From assembly GCF_025362455.1 (NCBI RefSeq), contig NZ_JANYGJ010000095.1, positions 4,628-68,627 of the forward strand: DNA of 64,000 bases, written 5' to 3'. The position numbers were made by a program, and so were the translations under genes. A model generated the notes under the pieces. It was not told the origin of the DNA. It was given only the letters and a program-made list of their open reading frames with translations, and did no database searches. Shown one piece after another: positions 28,485-39,356 of this stretch (positions within the stretch are counted from its first letter, which is position 1; every line of letters begins with the position of its first letter). Source of the stretch: Deinococcus sp. GTDB lineage: Bacteria > Deinococcota > Deinococci > Deinococcales > Deinococcaceae.

Positions 28485-29042
28485 CAGCGGTCCTGATTTA
28501 ATGTATATATTCTAGTTCGAGCGTCTTCCTGATGGGGTACTTCGCGGTGTTCAGGGCGACGGCCACGCAATATTTCAAGCCGCGACGTTTCAGGCCCGCG
28601 ACGTTTCGAACATAGTCGAGCCGAACGTAGTCGAGATTGATCCGGCGCGGCAGATCGGCCTGCTGGTTGTCCCAGGTACACCTGACCCGCCCCTGAGCGT
28701 CCCCGGACGCCGGACCGGGCGTTCTCGCGGCAGGTTCTCGGAATGGAGTCGGTGGCGTGGGTTACGGCTGGGACGGGGTGCTGATCGGTCCAGGGAAAGC
28801 AGCCTTCGAGCAGTCCCACGGCCCCGTCGACTTCTTATTTATATCCCTGTCTGCCCTGCTCAGCCGTGCTCGCCCTGACGGGTACTCAGGGTGGGTCAGG
28901 CGCCGCTGCGGTCGGTGGTGAGGCCCCAGATGGCCTGGGCAAGCTTCACGCTGGCCTTCTCACGCTGGCCTTCTCAATGAGAAACTGCTTCTCAACAGAG
29001 ACTGGGCGCCCTGCCGCTTGGCCTCGTCAACGGCCAGGGGGC
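28485..29042. other. Intergenic region rich in short duplications
   Basis: It contains a GTATATATTC copy at 28503, two imperfect GCGACGTTTC duplications and a 15-bp duplication in the AGTCGAGCCGAACGTAGTCG region (28600-28640). A doubled CTGGCCTTCTCA (28950-28976) creates the palindrome TTCTCAATGAGAA (28971-28983). A minus-strand frame ending at 28498 stays open for about 80 codons but has no start codon. I see no supportable gene. Confidence 0.4.
28503..28512 (+). repeat. GTATATATTC decamer, copy 5
   Basis: It lies 18 bases after the tpiA stop, in the extended form ATGTATATATTCTAGTTC. Confidence 0.6.
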
Positions 29043-29585
29043 TTACTCGGCGCAGTCCACCTTGTCCCAGGGGCGGCGCAGGTCGAGGTGGCCGAGCAGG
29101 GTGGGGGCGCCCTGTCCGCCGACCAGGAACAGCACGTCCTTGCCGCCGGTTTCCAGCAGGGTGCGGGTCAGGGTGCAGATAATCAGGCGCTCGCCGCCCA
29201 GACCGTAGCTCAGCGCGGCGTAGCTGCGGGGCAGATTGACCACGAAATGCGGGCCGCGCACCCACACGTCGGGCTCGGTACTGCCCTGGGGCACCACCCG
29301 CAGGCCCTTACCCGACAGCGGGCCGCGCACCCAGGCGCCGAGCTGGGCCTGGGCCACCTTGCCGGGCGACTTGCCCTCGACCTGGAGGGTGCGCTGCTCT
29401 TTGACGTAGCCGTCGACCTGGGCGTTGGAAAAGTACAGCGTGACGCTCTGGGGCTGCACGGCTTCGAGTTGCAGGGGCGGTAAGCTGGGCGCGGTGGGGG
29501 GCCGGGAGACGACCTCGCGCACGCCGATGGTGATGGCCAGCAGCAGCAGACCCAGGATGTTGATGGGCGTCATCAGGCGCCGCAT
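29043..29585 (-). CDS. GerMN-domain protein, membrane-anchored
   Basis: A 180-residue protein with one N-terminal membrane helix (INILGLLLLAITIGVREVV) and a GerMN (spore germination/sporulation) domain: SVTLYFSNAQVDGYVKEQRTL, a central AAxLGAWVRGP-like block and the C-terminal GGERLIICTLTRTLLETGGKDVLFLVGGQ. GerMN domains occur in cell-wall or envelope proteins well beyond spore formers. Its ATG overlaps the TAA of the amidase-like gene (TAATG). This is the third gene of smpB / amidase-like / GerMN. Confidence 0.8.
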   Translation of the reverse strand: MRRLMTPINILGLLLLAITIGVREVVSRPPTAPSLPPLQLEAVQPQSVTLYFSNAQVDGYVKEQRTLQVEGKSPGKVAQAQLGAWVRGPLSGKGLRVVPQGSTEPDVWVRGPHFVVNLPRSYAALSYGLGGERLIICTLTRTLLETGGKDVLFLVGGQGAPTLLGHLDLRRPWDKVDCAE

Positions 29586-30990
29586 TACGGCCCGCCTCCG
29601 GTGCTGGCGCCGTCCGACCCGACCGTATTGGAGAGCCGGGCCTTGAGAAACGTCGCCACGCTCAGGGCCAACGCCTCGGAGACCTTGGCGGTGCGCTGGG
29701 GCGTGAGCAGATTGGCCAGGTCGGCGGCGTTCTGGGGCCAGCCAAGTTCCAGCTCGAAGGCGGCGTGCGGCGCCTCACCGCTCAGATACAGCCTGGGCAG
29801 CGCCTGGGTGGCGACCTTGAGCCCCCGCGTGCCGAGTTCGCCCAGCAGCAACTCCGAGAGCCGCTTGGTCTCGCCGCCGTTGCCCACGGCGGCGGCGGCC
29901 AGCGGGTCGCTCTGGGCCTCGCGCAGGGCGCTGACGATCAGGGCGTCCGGCTCACCGGACGGCTGGTACAGCGTCAGGCCGCGCCGGGGCGTGCCGGGAA
30001 AGCGGCCCAGGCTCAGCGTCACGAACACCTGGCTTTGCCGGGCCATCTGCTCGCGCTCGGCGATGCTCAGGCGTCCGGCGGCGCTGCGGGTCAGCTTGAC
30101 CTGCCACCCGGCCTTGCTCAGCAGCTCGCCGGTGGTGCGGGCGACTTCCAGCGGCAGGTCGCTGCCGCCGAGCGCGGGCGCCGGATCGAGCACGATCAGC
30201 GGGCTGCGCGGCTCGTCGACCAGTCTGGCCACGTTGCGCGGCAAGCCCGGCCCCACGTCGATCACCAGCCGGACGCTGCCGGGGCGCACCACCTTGAAGT
30301 AGCGGTAACCGGCTCCGGCGCCCAGCGGCACCCTGAGCGTCGCGCCGCCCTGGCCCCCGGAGACCGAGAACTTGGGCACGAAGGCGCCGCGTGTGGCGTA
30401 GCTGCTGGCCTGGGTAGTCACGCCGCGCAGCAGCAGTTTCAGCACGTCGCCGCTGAGGGCAGCGCTCACCTCGGCGTCGCGGGTCAGGTCCAGCACGATC
30501 CGGTCGGTGTCCTTGCCGGAGCGCGAGGACACGTTGGCGATGGCGGCGGCGGGCAGGGAAAAGCTGCCGGTCTTGTACTGGGCGCCCAGGCCGCGTGCCA
30601 GCGTGTCGAGCGGCAGGTAGAGTTCGCCGTTCAGGAGTGTGGCGGTGCGGGCCTGGAGCCGCACGGTGTCGAGCTGGACGGTGTTGTAGGTGGAAGCGGC
30701 GCGTTCCGGGTCCTGGTCGATGGGCAGCAGCAGATCGTGGCCCAGCCCCTGGACCCGCACGTAGGGAGACTCGCGGATGATGCGCAGGGTCCCCCGAAGC
30801 TCGGTCTCCGAGGCGTATTCGGCGCCGCCGAGCAGGGTGGCCTGGGCGTCACGGCCCGCCAACTTGAGCTTGCTGTAGGCGTACTGCGCCCCGGCGGCAC
30901 CGATCATCAGCAGGCCCGGCAGCAGCGCGGCCAGCAGGGCCGTCCGGACGCGGGGGGGCAAGCGGCGGCGAGAAATCAGGCGGGGACCAT

Positions 30991-30994
<4 letters not shown>
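29585..30994 (-). CDS. N-acetylmuramoyl-L-alanine amidase-like protein lacking the usual zinc ligands
   Basis: A 469-residue exported protein: signal/anchor helix (RTALLAALLPGLLMIGAAGAQ), copper-amine-oxidase-N/AMIN-like beta region (about 30-240; RIVLDLTRDAEVSAALSGDVLKLLLRG, VRLVIDVGPGLP) and a C-terminal Amidase_3-like domain (about 255-460). Where active amidases have DPGHGG, this one reads LIVLDPAPALGGSD, without the zinc histidine. The later S-x-H-x-N motif reads VFVTLSLGRFPG, again without His. It is probably a binding or regulatory protein rather than a hydrolase. The ATG overlaps the smpB stop by four bases. Confidence 0.75.
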
Positions 30995-31413
<419 letters not shown>

Positions 31414-31542
31414 GGGCCGCATTCTAGCAGGCGGGCTTATGAGGGGAAGACCACAGCCTCAGTCGTGGCGGCCCAGTCGTGGCTGAGCGAGCAGCGGCAC
31501 GAACTAGGCCAGCGCAGTGGGCAGCGCACCAGGGACAGGTGA

Positions 31543-31675
31543 TACGGACTCCGATTGAATCGTTTTGTAAAAACGATGAAACCGGGGCAACGGGAGTAGG
31601 AGCAACTACGGACTCTGCGGTATGGATTAACTTCCGGCGCCTTTTCGGAAGTTAAGGAATTTAGCAGAGTCCGTA
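31543..31675. repeat. MITE-like structured repeat with TACGGACTC ends
   Basis: It is bounded by TACGGACTC (31543) and GAGTCCGTA (ending 31675) with TGA on both outer sides. Internally there is ATCGTTTT-GTA-AAAACGAT (31559-31577). A 69-base unit has perfect 12-bp ends TACGGACTCTGC / GCAGAGTCCGTA (31607-31675), enclosing the perfect 10-bp stem TTAACTTCCG / CGGAAGTTAA. There is no ORF. It lies in the 320-base spacer between smpB and the hydrolase gene. Confidence 0.7.
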
Positions 31676-31733
31676 TGAGACCTCGCCGCCGGGTGGGGTC
31701 ATGGACCGGTTTGAGCGGTGGTGCGGCGAACGC

Positions 31734-32531
31734 TCAGCGCCCCGCCAGGTCCTGCAAAAAATCCAGCGTATGCATCGCCACCTCGGTGGGGTGTGAATCG
31801 GTCAGGGCGTGGCCGCCGCCGACCACCTGCACCGTGCGGGCGCCGGGAATGGCCTGGGTCAGCTCCTCCAGGGTCCAGGTGCGGATCACGGGGTCGGCGG
31901 TGCCGTCGATGACCAGCACCGGGCAACCCACGCGGGGCAGCAGCGGGCCGGTGTTGTGGGCGTCCTGGTCGCGGGCGAGCTGAAAAAAGCGCAGCGGCCC
32001 GGCGCGGCAGTAGGCGGCCAGCCCGAAAGGCCACAGGCCGGGGCGCTCGCGGGGCAGGTCGCTGAGCAGTCGCCAGAACTGCCGGGCCACGCTGGGGTTT
32101 TCCGGAATACCGGTGGGGGCGCAGGCGATCAGTGGCCCGGCCAGGTCCGGGCGCCGCACCGCCAGGTCGATGATGACCTCGCCGCCCAGCGAGTGGCCCA
32201 GGAGTGCAACGCCGCCGAGGTTGTTGGCGACCAGCCACAGCGCCAGGTGGTCGGTGAGCTGCTCGATGCGCACCGGGTAGTCCAGCCGCCCCGCCGAGAA
32301 GCCGTGGCCCGGCGGATCGTAGACCCACACGCGGCGCCAGCGGGCCAGCGTGCGGGCCAGTCTCCGGTACATCCACGAGGCGCAGCCCAGCCCCGGCACG
32401 ATGACGATGTGCTCGCTGTGCTCCTTACCGTAGACGCGGGCGTGGGTGCGCAGCCCGGCCAGCGTGCAGAACACGGACCTGCCGGGCGAGGTCGGGCGCG
32501 AGGCGTGGGCGTTGCTGCGGCGCGGGGGCAT
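31734..32531 (-). CDS. Alpha/beta-fold hydrolase
   Basis: A 265-residue hydrolase. The oxyanion region is VIVPGLGCASWMYRRLA, the nucleophile elbow is LLGHSLGGEVIIDLA and the acid is in VLVIDGTADPVI. The catalytic His is in VVGGGHALTDSHPTEVA. Its start at 32531 is two bases past the stop of the preceding hydrolase gene (TGAGCATG), so the two paralogous hydrolases form an operon. Substrate unknown. Confidence 0.82.
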   Translation of the reverse strand: MPPRRSNAHASRPTSPGRSVFCTLAGLRTHARVYGKEHSEHIVIVPGLGCASWMYRRLARTLARWRRVWVYDPPGHGFSAGRLDYPVRIEQLTDHLALWLVANNLGGVALLGHSLGGEVIIDLAVRRPDLAGPLIACAPTGIPENPSVARQFWRLLSDLPRERPGLWPFGLAAYCRAGPLRFFQLARDQDAHNTGPLLPRVGCPVLVIDGTADPVIRTWTLEELTQAIPGARTVQVVGGGHALTDSHPTEVAMHTLDFLQDLAGR

Positions 32532-32533
32532 GC

Positions 32534-33316
32534 TCACGGCGGGCTGCCAGGGCAACTGGAGCGCGCAGTCTGCGCCGAATCCGGCACTGAATCCGGAACC
32601 GAATCCGGAACCGGCATCTCCAGAAATTTCACAACCGCCCGGTTAAAGGCGGCGGGCTCGTCGACCATCACCACGTGTCCGGCGTGCGCGATTTCGATGT
32701 AGCGGGCGCCGGGAATGCTCCGGGCGATAACCCTGCCCAGTTGCGGCGGCACCAGCGGGTCGCGCGAGCCCCAGATCACCAGCGTCGGCACCCGGATGCC
32801 CGGCAGCAGCGAGGCCACATCGTCACGCAGCAGGTCGCGGGCGGCGCGGTAGAGGTTGGGTAGCCCGGTGCGCAGCGAATCGCGGACCACCACCGGCACG
32901 AAGCGGCGGCGGCTGGAAAACCCGGCTCGCGGCAAATTGAGCGCCACCTTCCACCATTTGGCGTGCAGCAGCCCCGACGCGCAGGCCAGCACCAGCTTGC
33001 GCACCCGCGTGGGTGCCTGCGCCGCCACGTACATGGCGATCTGACCGCCCATGCTGTGACCCACCACGGCGGCGGGCGGCAACTCCAGGGCCACCATCCA
33101 GGCCACGATCAGCCGGGCCGCGTCCTGCACGCCCACGCCGCCGAGCAGCTCCAGGGTCAGCACCTCGTGCGTGGCGGCCAGCACCGGGGCGTTCGAGCGC
33201 CACCAGCGCCCCGAACCGCTCAGCCCATGAATCAGAATCACCGGCTCACCCCTGCCCTGCCGGGTATAGCGCAGCGTGCGCGTGCCGTCGGTGAAAGTGC
33301 AGGATGTCGGGCGCAT
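32534..33316 (-). CDS. Alpha/beta-fold hydrolase
   Basis: A 260-residue hydrolase: VILIHGLSGSGRWWRSNAPVL, nucleophile in VVGHSMGGQIAMYVAA, acid in LVIWGSRDPLVPP and His in YIEIAHAGHVVMVDEPAAFNRAV. TATGCT seven bases before the ATG at 33316 gives a leaderless start. The C-terminus carries three PDSV-type repeats (VPDSVPDSVPDSA) from a 12-bp tandem duplication, after the domain has ended. It is the first gene of a two-hydrolase operon. Confidence 0.85.
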   Translation of the reverse strand: MRPTSCTFTDGTRTLRYTRQGRGEPVILIHGLSGSGRWWRSNAPVLAATHEVLTLELLGGVGVQDAARLIVAWMVALELPPAAVVGHSMGGQIAMYVAAQAPTRVRKLVLACASGLLHAKWWKVALNLPRAGFSSRRRFVPVVVRDSLRTGLPNLYRAARDLLRDDVASLLPGIRVPTLVIWGSRDPLVPPQLGRVIARSIPGARYIEIAHAGHVVMVDEPAAFNRAVVKFLEMPVPDSVPDSVPDSAQTARSSCPGSPP

Positions 33317-33356
33317 GGCCGCGAGCATAGCGCGGCGCAGGGTCGGTGGACTGGCG

Positions 33357-33727
33357 AGTACGCCGCAAATGCGTTTTACCCAAGAAAGCCCGATAGGCGA
33401 GCAGGCCCGGTAGGTGCCGTTGTGCTCAAGATAGTGCCGTTGTGCTCAAGACAGTGCCGTTCTGGACAAGAACGCGCCTGGGCACGCCACTCCTCAGGTC
33501 TTCGACTCTCCCAGAGGTAGAGGGGTCAACAGCACGCGCCCAGTAAGCGTTTTTGACTGAAGTAGACCACCACGTATGTCCTGGCGGGAGTGGACTCGCA
33601 AAGCTCCGAGGGAGAGGGATGGAGCGCTGTTTGCGGGCAGGCGGCGAGGCGAGGCGAGGCAAAGCCATGCAAATGCCGCTGTGCCCAGGAAGCGGAAGCC
33701 AGGGACGTGAGCAAGGACATACTTAGC
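33357..33727. repeat. Long dispersed intergenic repeat L1
   Basis: It shares several blocks with L2 (42717-43102) and L3 (63871-64000). AAGAAAGCCCGATAGG matches L2. The block from about 33502, with GTAGAGGGGTCA and GCGCCCAGTAAGCGTTTTTG then ACTGAAGTAGACC, is inverted in L2. CCAGGAAGCGGAAGCC then GAGCAAGGACATACTTA is inverted in L3. It also holds three copies of a GTGCCGTTGTGCTCAAGA-like unit. No credible ORF. Confidence 0.75.
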
Positions 33728-33728
33728 C

Positions 33729-34349
33729 TCAGACCGCTGCCGCCGCCTGCGCCTCCCGGCTCATGCTCAAAAACAGCTCGTGGATACGGGCGTCGCCGGT
33801 CAGCTCCGGGTGGAAACTTCCGGCCAGCAGGCGGCCACAGCGGGCCAGGACGATCTGCCCGGCGTGCTCAGCCAGCACCTGCACGCCCTCCCCCACCGCT
33901 TTAAAAACCGGGGCACGGATGAAGACGGCGGGAAAGGGAGCACCGAAGCCGGATACGTCCAGCAGGGTGCGGAACGAATCGAGCTGACGCCCGAAGGCGT
34001 TGCGCTGGACGGTGATGTCCATCAGATTCAGGCTGGGCTGCACGCCGAACTGCGGCGGCGTGCCGTGGATGGTGCGGGCCAGCAGGATGGCGCCTGCGCA
34101 GGTGCCGAAGATGGCGCCGCCCGCCGCGTGAAAATCCTGTATGGCGGTGTCGAGGTGGTACTCGACCATCAGGTTGCCGATAGTGGTGCTCTCGCCGCCG
34201 GGCAGGATCAGGCCGGACAGCCCTTCGAGTTGCTGGGGGAGCCGGACTTCGGTGACCCAGGCGCCCAGGCTCTCCAGCAGGCGTTTATGTTCGCGGAAGG
34301 CGCCCTGGAGGGCCAGCACGCCGATTCTGAGACTCTGACTGGTACTCAC
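33729..34349 (-). CDS. pdxT: Pyridoxal 5'-phosphate synthase glutaminase subunit
   Basis: A 206-residue class I glutaminase that supplies ammonia to PdxS. It has GVLALQGAFREH, LPGGESTTIG, catalytic Cys in FGTCAGAILLA, RNAFGRQLDSF and the His/Glu pair in LLAGSFHPELTGD. It follows pdxS by 11 bases and must be co-transcribed. A long dispersed repeat begins right after its stop. Confidence 0.95.
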   Translation of the reverse strand: MSTSQSLRIGVLALQGAFREHKRLLESLGAWVTEVRLPQQLEGLSGLILPGGESTTIGNLMVEYHLDTAIQDFHAAGGAIFGTCAGAILLARTIHGTPPQFGVQPSLNLMDITVQRNAFGRQLDSFRTLLDVSGFGAPFPAVFIRAPVFKAVGEGVQVLAEHAGQIVLARCGRLLAGSFHPELTGDARIHELFLSMSREAQAAAAV

Positions 34350-34360
34350 CTGACTGGTAC

Positions 34361-35272
<912 letters not shown>

Positions 35273-35279
35273 GAGGGGT

Positions 35280-35340
35280 AGCATAAACCGAAACTGGCTC
35301 TATGAACAGGGCCAGAACGGAAGGCTGAATGGAGCCAGTT
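35280..35340 (-). promoter_or_regulatory. pdxST promoter with inverted-repeat operator candidate
   Basis: Minus strand: TGTTCA, 17 bases, TATGCT, seven bases, ATG. AACTGGCTC (35292-35300) and GAGCCAGTT (35332-35340) are a perfect inverted pair; the proximal half is in the -35/-10 spacer. A related GGGCCAG lies between them (35309-35315). A PLP-sensing MocR-type repressor or activator would fit, but that is inference. Confidence 0.4.
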
Positions 35341-35612
35341 CAGATGCTGGCTTAGCTGCTGGTGCTGGCTTAGCTGCTGGGCCGGAGACGGGACACGAAC
35401 GTGGCCTCGGTGGGCGCGGCGGGTGGCTGGTTTTCGCTCGCCGCGTCACCCGGAAAGATGATCGGCGGACCGTTGGGAAAGCGGCGGAGCTGCCGCGCCA
35501 CTGAGGGCCGCCTCGACACCGAGGCCCGCCGGGTGCAGGGTCAAAGGCAGCCGTTCGAGCAGGTAAGGCAGCCGTTCGGGCAGGTGCGGCGGGCGTATCT
35601 GGGGCGGGCGCT
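35341..35612. other. Intergenic region with short tandem duplications
   Basis: The doubled unit GCTGGCTTAGCTGCTGGT is at 35346-35382, and a doubled AGGCAGCCGTTCGRGCAGGT is at 35547-35587. No gene is supported. Confidence 0.5.
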
Positions 35613-37121
35613 TCACGGCAAAAAAACCAGCGGATCGACCGGGGTGCCTGACAACCTCAGCTCGAAATGCAGGTGCGGGCCGGTGCAGTCCCCCGTGCAG
35701 CCGACCTGGCCGATGGGGTCGCCGGGCCTGACGACCTGGCCCAGTGTGACCGACACCGCGCTCAGGTGCCCGTAGATGACGCTCAGACCACTCGCCTCGT
35801 CCACGGTATAGACGTTGGTGCCGTAGGCGCCGTCGCCGCTCTGGGTGACGGTTCCAGCGTGGGCGGCGTAGACCGGGGTGCCGGTCGGCTGCGCCATGTC
35901 CAGGCCGCCGTGGAAGACGTCCTGGTGAAATTCTATGTCCTGCTCGCCGAAGCGGCTGGTCAGGCGCGGATGATCCAGCGGCCAGCGCAATTCTAGCTTC
36001 GGAGCAGCCTGCTCGGCATTCAGCGCGGCCTGCATCTGGGGGCGGGGGTCGGTCCGGGCGAGTTGCACCACCTCGGCGCGAATCTGCTCGGCGGCTCTGG
36101 CGTCCTCGGCGGCCTGGGTGGAGAGCCAGGCGTCGTACTCGGCCTGGCGCTTGTAGCGGTCCACGGCGGCCTGGCGCTCCGGGCTGCGCAGCCAGGCCTG
36201 GAAGTTGTCGAACTGCTGCTGTCGCTCGCGCAGTCGCTCGGCTTTCCAGGTCTGGTACGCCTGGTACTGGGCCAGCAAGCGGGCAGCGCGGGCCTGCTGA
36301 ATGGCCCGCAGGCGCCGGGCCAGCAGTTCGCCTTGCCGCGAGGCGGCGAAGATGCCGGGCAGCAGCAGCTCGTCGCCGACACTGAGTTCGGTGGGCAAGA
36401 TCAGGGCGTTGGCGCGGGCCACCCGCAGCGGATCGGCGCGGTAGCCCTCGATCAGGTCGGCGGCGCTCTGGCCGGGCTTGATGCGGATCAGCAGGCCCGT
36501 TTCGCGGGTGGGAATGTTGAGGACGGTGCCCACCGAAAGCTTGTCCAGGCTGCCGAGTTCCAGGTTGGCGCTGATCAGCTCACGCTCGCTGAGGTTGTGC
36601 AAGGCGCCCAGCGAGCTGAGCGTGTCGCCGGGCCGCACCGTGACCCGGCGCACGCTGAGGGGGCGGCGCCCGGCGCGCTCTAGCGGCAGGGCCAGGCGCA
36701 CCAGTTGCCCCTCGCGCAGCGGCCACCGGGGCGGAATCTGCTGCTGCCGGGTGTTCCCCGGACCGCCGAGCAGCCGCAGGGCGATGGGCGCCACGCCGTA
36801 GCGCTCGGCGATCTGGATGGGGCGCTCGGCGCGGCGGGCGATGATGAGCGCGAAGGCCACCTCGCTGCGTGGCCGGGGCGGGTCTGTGCGCCCGAACGTC
36901 GTGGGCGGCGCGAACGGGCGCGGCAACTGGGCGAGCTGTTGGTTGGGCAGCAGTTGGTTGGGAGCAAGTTGGTTGGGAGCCAGTTGGTTGGCAAACTCCA
37001 GGCTGGAGAACTTCAGCGCCGGGAGCAGCGTGACCGGCGCCGCCAGGCCGCTGCCCAGGAGGGACAGAGCGGCCAGGCTAAACTGGCGAGCGGAGCGGCG
37101 GGAAGCTTCATGAACGCTCAA
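35613..37121 (-). CDS. Secreted M23 metallopeptidase with LysM-like domains
   Basis: A 502-residue envelope protein. A signal peptide ([15 protein letters not shown]) is followed by a low-complexity NQLAP-type repeat (about 45-65) from a 15-bp tandem duplication. Peptidoglycan-binding LysM-like segments follow ([26 protein letters not shown], with GTVLNIP). A long charged helix covers about 270-370. The C-terminal M23 domain has zinc motif [18 protein letters not shown] and [10 protein letters not shown]. It probably cuts peptidoglycan cross-links or acts in division. The TTG start has GGAG close upstream and a TAGCAT beyond. Confidence 0.85.
   Translation of the reverse strand: MSVHEASRRSARQFSLAALSLLGSGLAAPVTLLPALKFSSLEFANQLAPNQLAPNQLLPNQQLAQLPRPFAPPTTFGRTDPPRPRSEVAFALIIARRAERPIQIAERYGVAPIALRLLGGPGNTRQQQIPPRWPLREGQLVRLALPLERAGRRPLSVRRVTVRPGDTLSSLGALHNLSERELISANLELGSLDKLSVGTVLNIPTRETGLLIRIKPGQSAADLIEGYRADPLRVARANALILPTELSVGDELLLPGIFAASRQGELLARRLRAIQQARAARLLAQYQAYQTWKAERLRERQQQFDNFQAWLRSPERQAAVDRYKRQAEYDAWLSTQAAEDARAAEQIRAEVVQLARTDPRPQMQAALNAEQAAPKLELRWPLDHPRLTSRFGEQDIEFHQDVFHGGLDMAQPTGTPVYAAHAGTVTQSGDGAYGTNVYTVDEASGLSVIYGHLSAVSVTLGQVVRPGDPIGQVGCTGDCTGPHLHFELRLSGTPVDPLVFLP
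36938..36997 (-). repeat. Tandem 15-bp repeat in the M23 peptidase gene
   Basis: Four units of GTTGGTTGGGAGCAA type (plus strand), encoding repeated N-Q-L-[AL]-P near the mature N-terminus. Confidence 0.85.
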
Positions 37122-37206
37122 GACTCCGCCATGCTAACGGGACCGCTCTTGCAATTCAATGTCTGCTCGCCGGGAAACACAGACCTGCTGTTGCCCCAGC
37201 CCTCCC

Positions 37207-38487
<1,281 letters not shown>

Positions 38488-38623
38488 AGGGTTGCCTCGT
38501 GGCGAGTTTGAAATAGAATGGCTCGTCCCGCAGCCACGCGGGCAGAACTTGAACAGCGCACGGCAGCTTTGCGGGATCTGAGCTAAGTTTAGCGCCCAGG
38601 ACCGTGAAGCGTGAAGGGGGCGA

Positions 38624-38652
38624 TTGACCCAGCCCCGCCAGGCGCCTAGCAT
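38624..38652 (+). promoter_or_regulatory. Promoter of the T-box / cupin / ileS transcript
   Basis: TTGACC (38624-38629), 17-base spacer, TAGCAT (38647-38652). Start is expected near 38659, leaving about 35 bases before T-box stem I. Confidence 0.65.
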
Positions 38653-38689
38653 GAAGGGAGGTCGCAGGTCTGGGCCACCACAACTCAAG

Positions 38690-38944
38690 GCGAACGCGGG
38701 GACAGTAAGCGGGGCAGGCGGCAAGCAGCGAGTCGGGGGCGGTGGAAGCCCGGCAGCGAGCACCCCAGCCGAACATCACCTCCCGCGCCGGGCGAAGAAA
38801 AGCTGCGCTGTTTAGCTGACTAGACCGCCCCGGACACCCCCCGGCAGAGGGCCGCAGCGAGGTCAGGGACTCCCCTGATGAAGTTGGGTGGCACCACGCT
38901 AAGACTTTTTGGCGTCCCAGCAGACGGTTTGCTGGGGCGTTTTT
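38690..38944 (+). promoter_or_regulatory. Isoleucine T-box riboswitch with intrinsic terminator
   Basis: The stem I base is CGCGGG (38695-38700) with CCCGCG (38782-38787). The AGTA/GA region starts GGACAGTAAGC. The distal AG-bulge/loop block is GCGAGTCGGG then GGTGGAAGCCCGGC. The specifier region is GAACATCACC, giving codon AUC (38775-38777), isoleucine. The T-box sequence is TTGGGTGGCACCACG (38884-38898), whose bulge pairs with the tRNA acceptor end. The terminator is GCGTCCCAGCA / TGCTGGGGCGT followed by T5 (38912-38944). Uncharged tRNA-Ile should stabilise the antiterminator and allow transcription into the cupin gene and ileS. Confidence 0.88.
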
Positions 38945-38971
38945 GGCGCTCCCCGGCAACAGGGAGAGCGT

Positions 38972-39301
38972 ATGAAGATGACCGACATTCCCTTCAGCGT
39001 GACCGACTGGGCCGCTGTGGAGGCGACACTCCATCCAGGCGAGCACGGGCAGGCGACGTGGCGAACCCGCCACTTTGGGGAGATCCGGGTCAGGCAGGTC
39101 GAGTATTCGCCGGGTTATCTCGCCGATCACTGGTGCAGTAAGGGGCACATCCTGTTCGTGCTGGAGGGTGAGTTGATGACTGAGCTAGATGACGGGCAAA
39201 CAGTGACGCTGACGCCGGGCATGAGCTATCAGGTGGCGGACGGGGCCGAGGCGCATCGGTCGAGTACGGTGGGCGGGGCGAGGCTGTTTATCGTGGATTA
39301 G
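38972..39301 (+). CDS. DHCW-motif cupin-fold protein
   Basis: A 109-residue single-domain cupin: MTDIPFSVTDWAAVEATLHPGE, RQVEYSPGYLADHWCSKGHILFVLEGELMTEL (the DHCW-type motif appears as DHWCSKGH) and SYQVADGAEAHRSSTVGG. GGGAG lies about six bases before the ATG. It sits between the T-box and ileS and so should be induced by isoleucine limitation. No catalytic function is established for this family. ileS follows 55 bases downstream. Confidence 0.85.
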   Translation: MKMTDIPFSVTDWAAVEATLHPGEHGQATWRTRHFGEIRVRQVEYSPGYLADHWCSKGHILFVLEGELMTELDDGQTVTLTPGMSYQVADGAEAHRSSTVGGARLFIVD

Positions 39302-39334
39302 GGCGTGTGGCCTGCACTTACCCCATCACTTCTT

Positions 39335-39344
39335 GTATATATTC
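39335..39344 (+). repeat. GTATATATTC decamer, copy 6
   Basis: It lies 12 bases before the ileS ATG, between the cupin and ileS. It could hold a -10-like TATATT giving ileS a second, T-box-independent promoter. Confidence 0.55.
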
Positions 39345-39356
39345 TTGGAGCAAAGC

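Noticed and set aside
28498..28736. Minus-strand open frame ending ...KRRGLKYCVAVALNTAKYPI...
   Set aside because: It has no ATG, GTG or TTG at a sensible place, is bounded by a stop upstream and contains the dispersed AGTCGAGCCGAACGTAGTCG-type duplication. It is more likely repeat sequence than a gene remnant.
28971..28983. TTCTCAATGAGAA palindrome resembling a metal-regulator box
   Set aside because: It arises where two CTGGCCTTCTCA duplications meet and is not placed before a gene start, so a regulator site is not supported.
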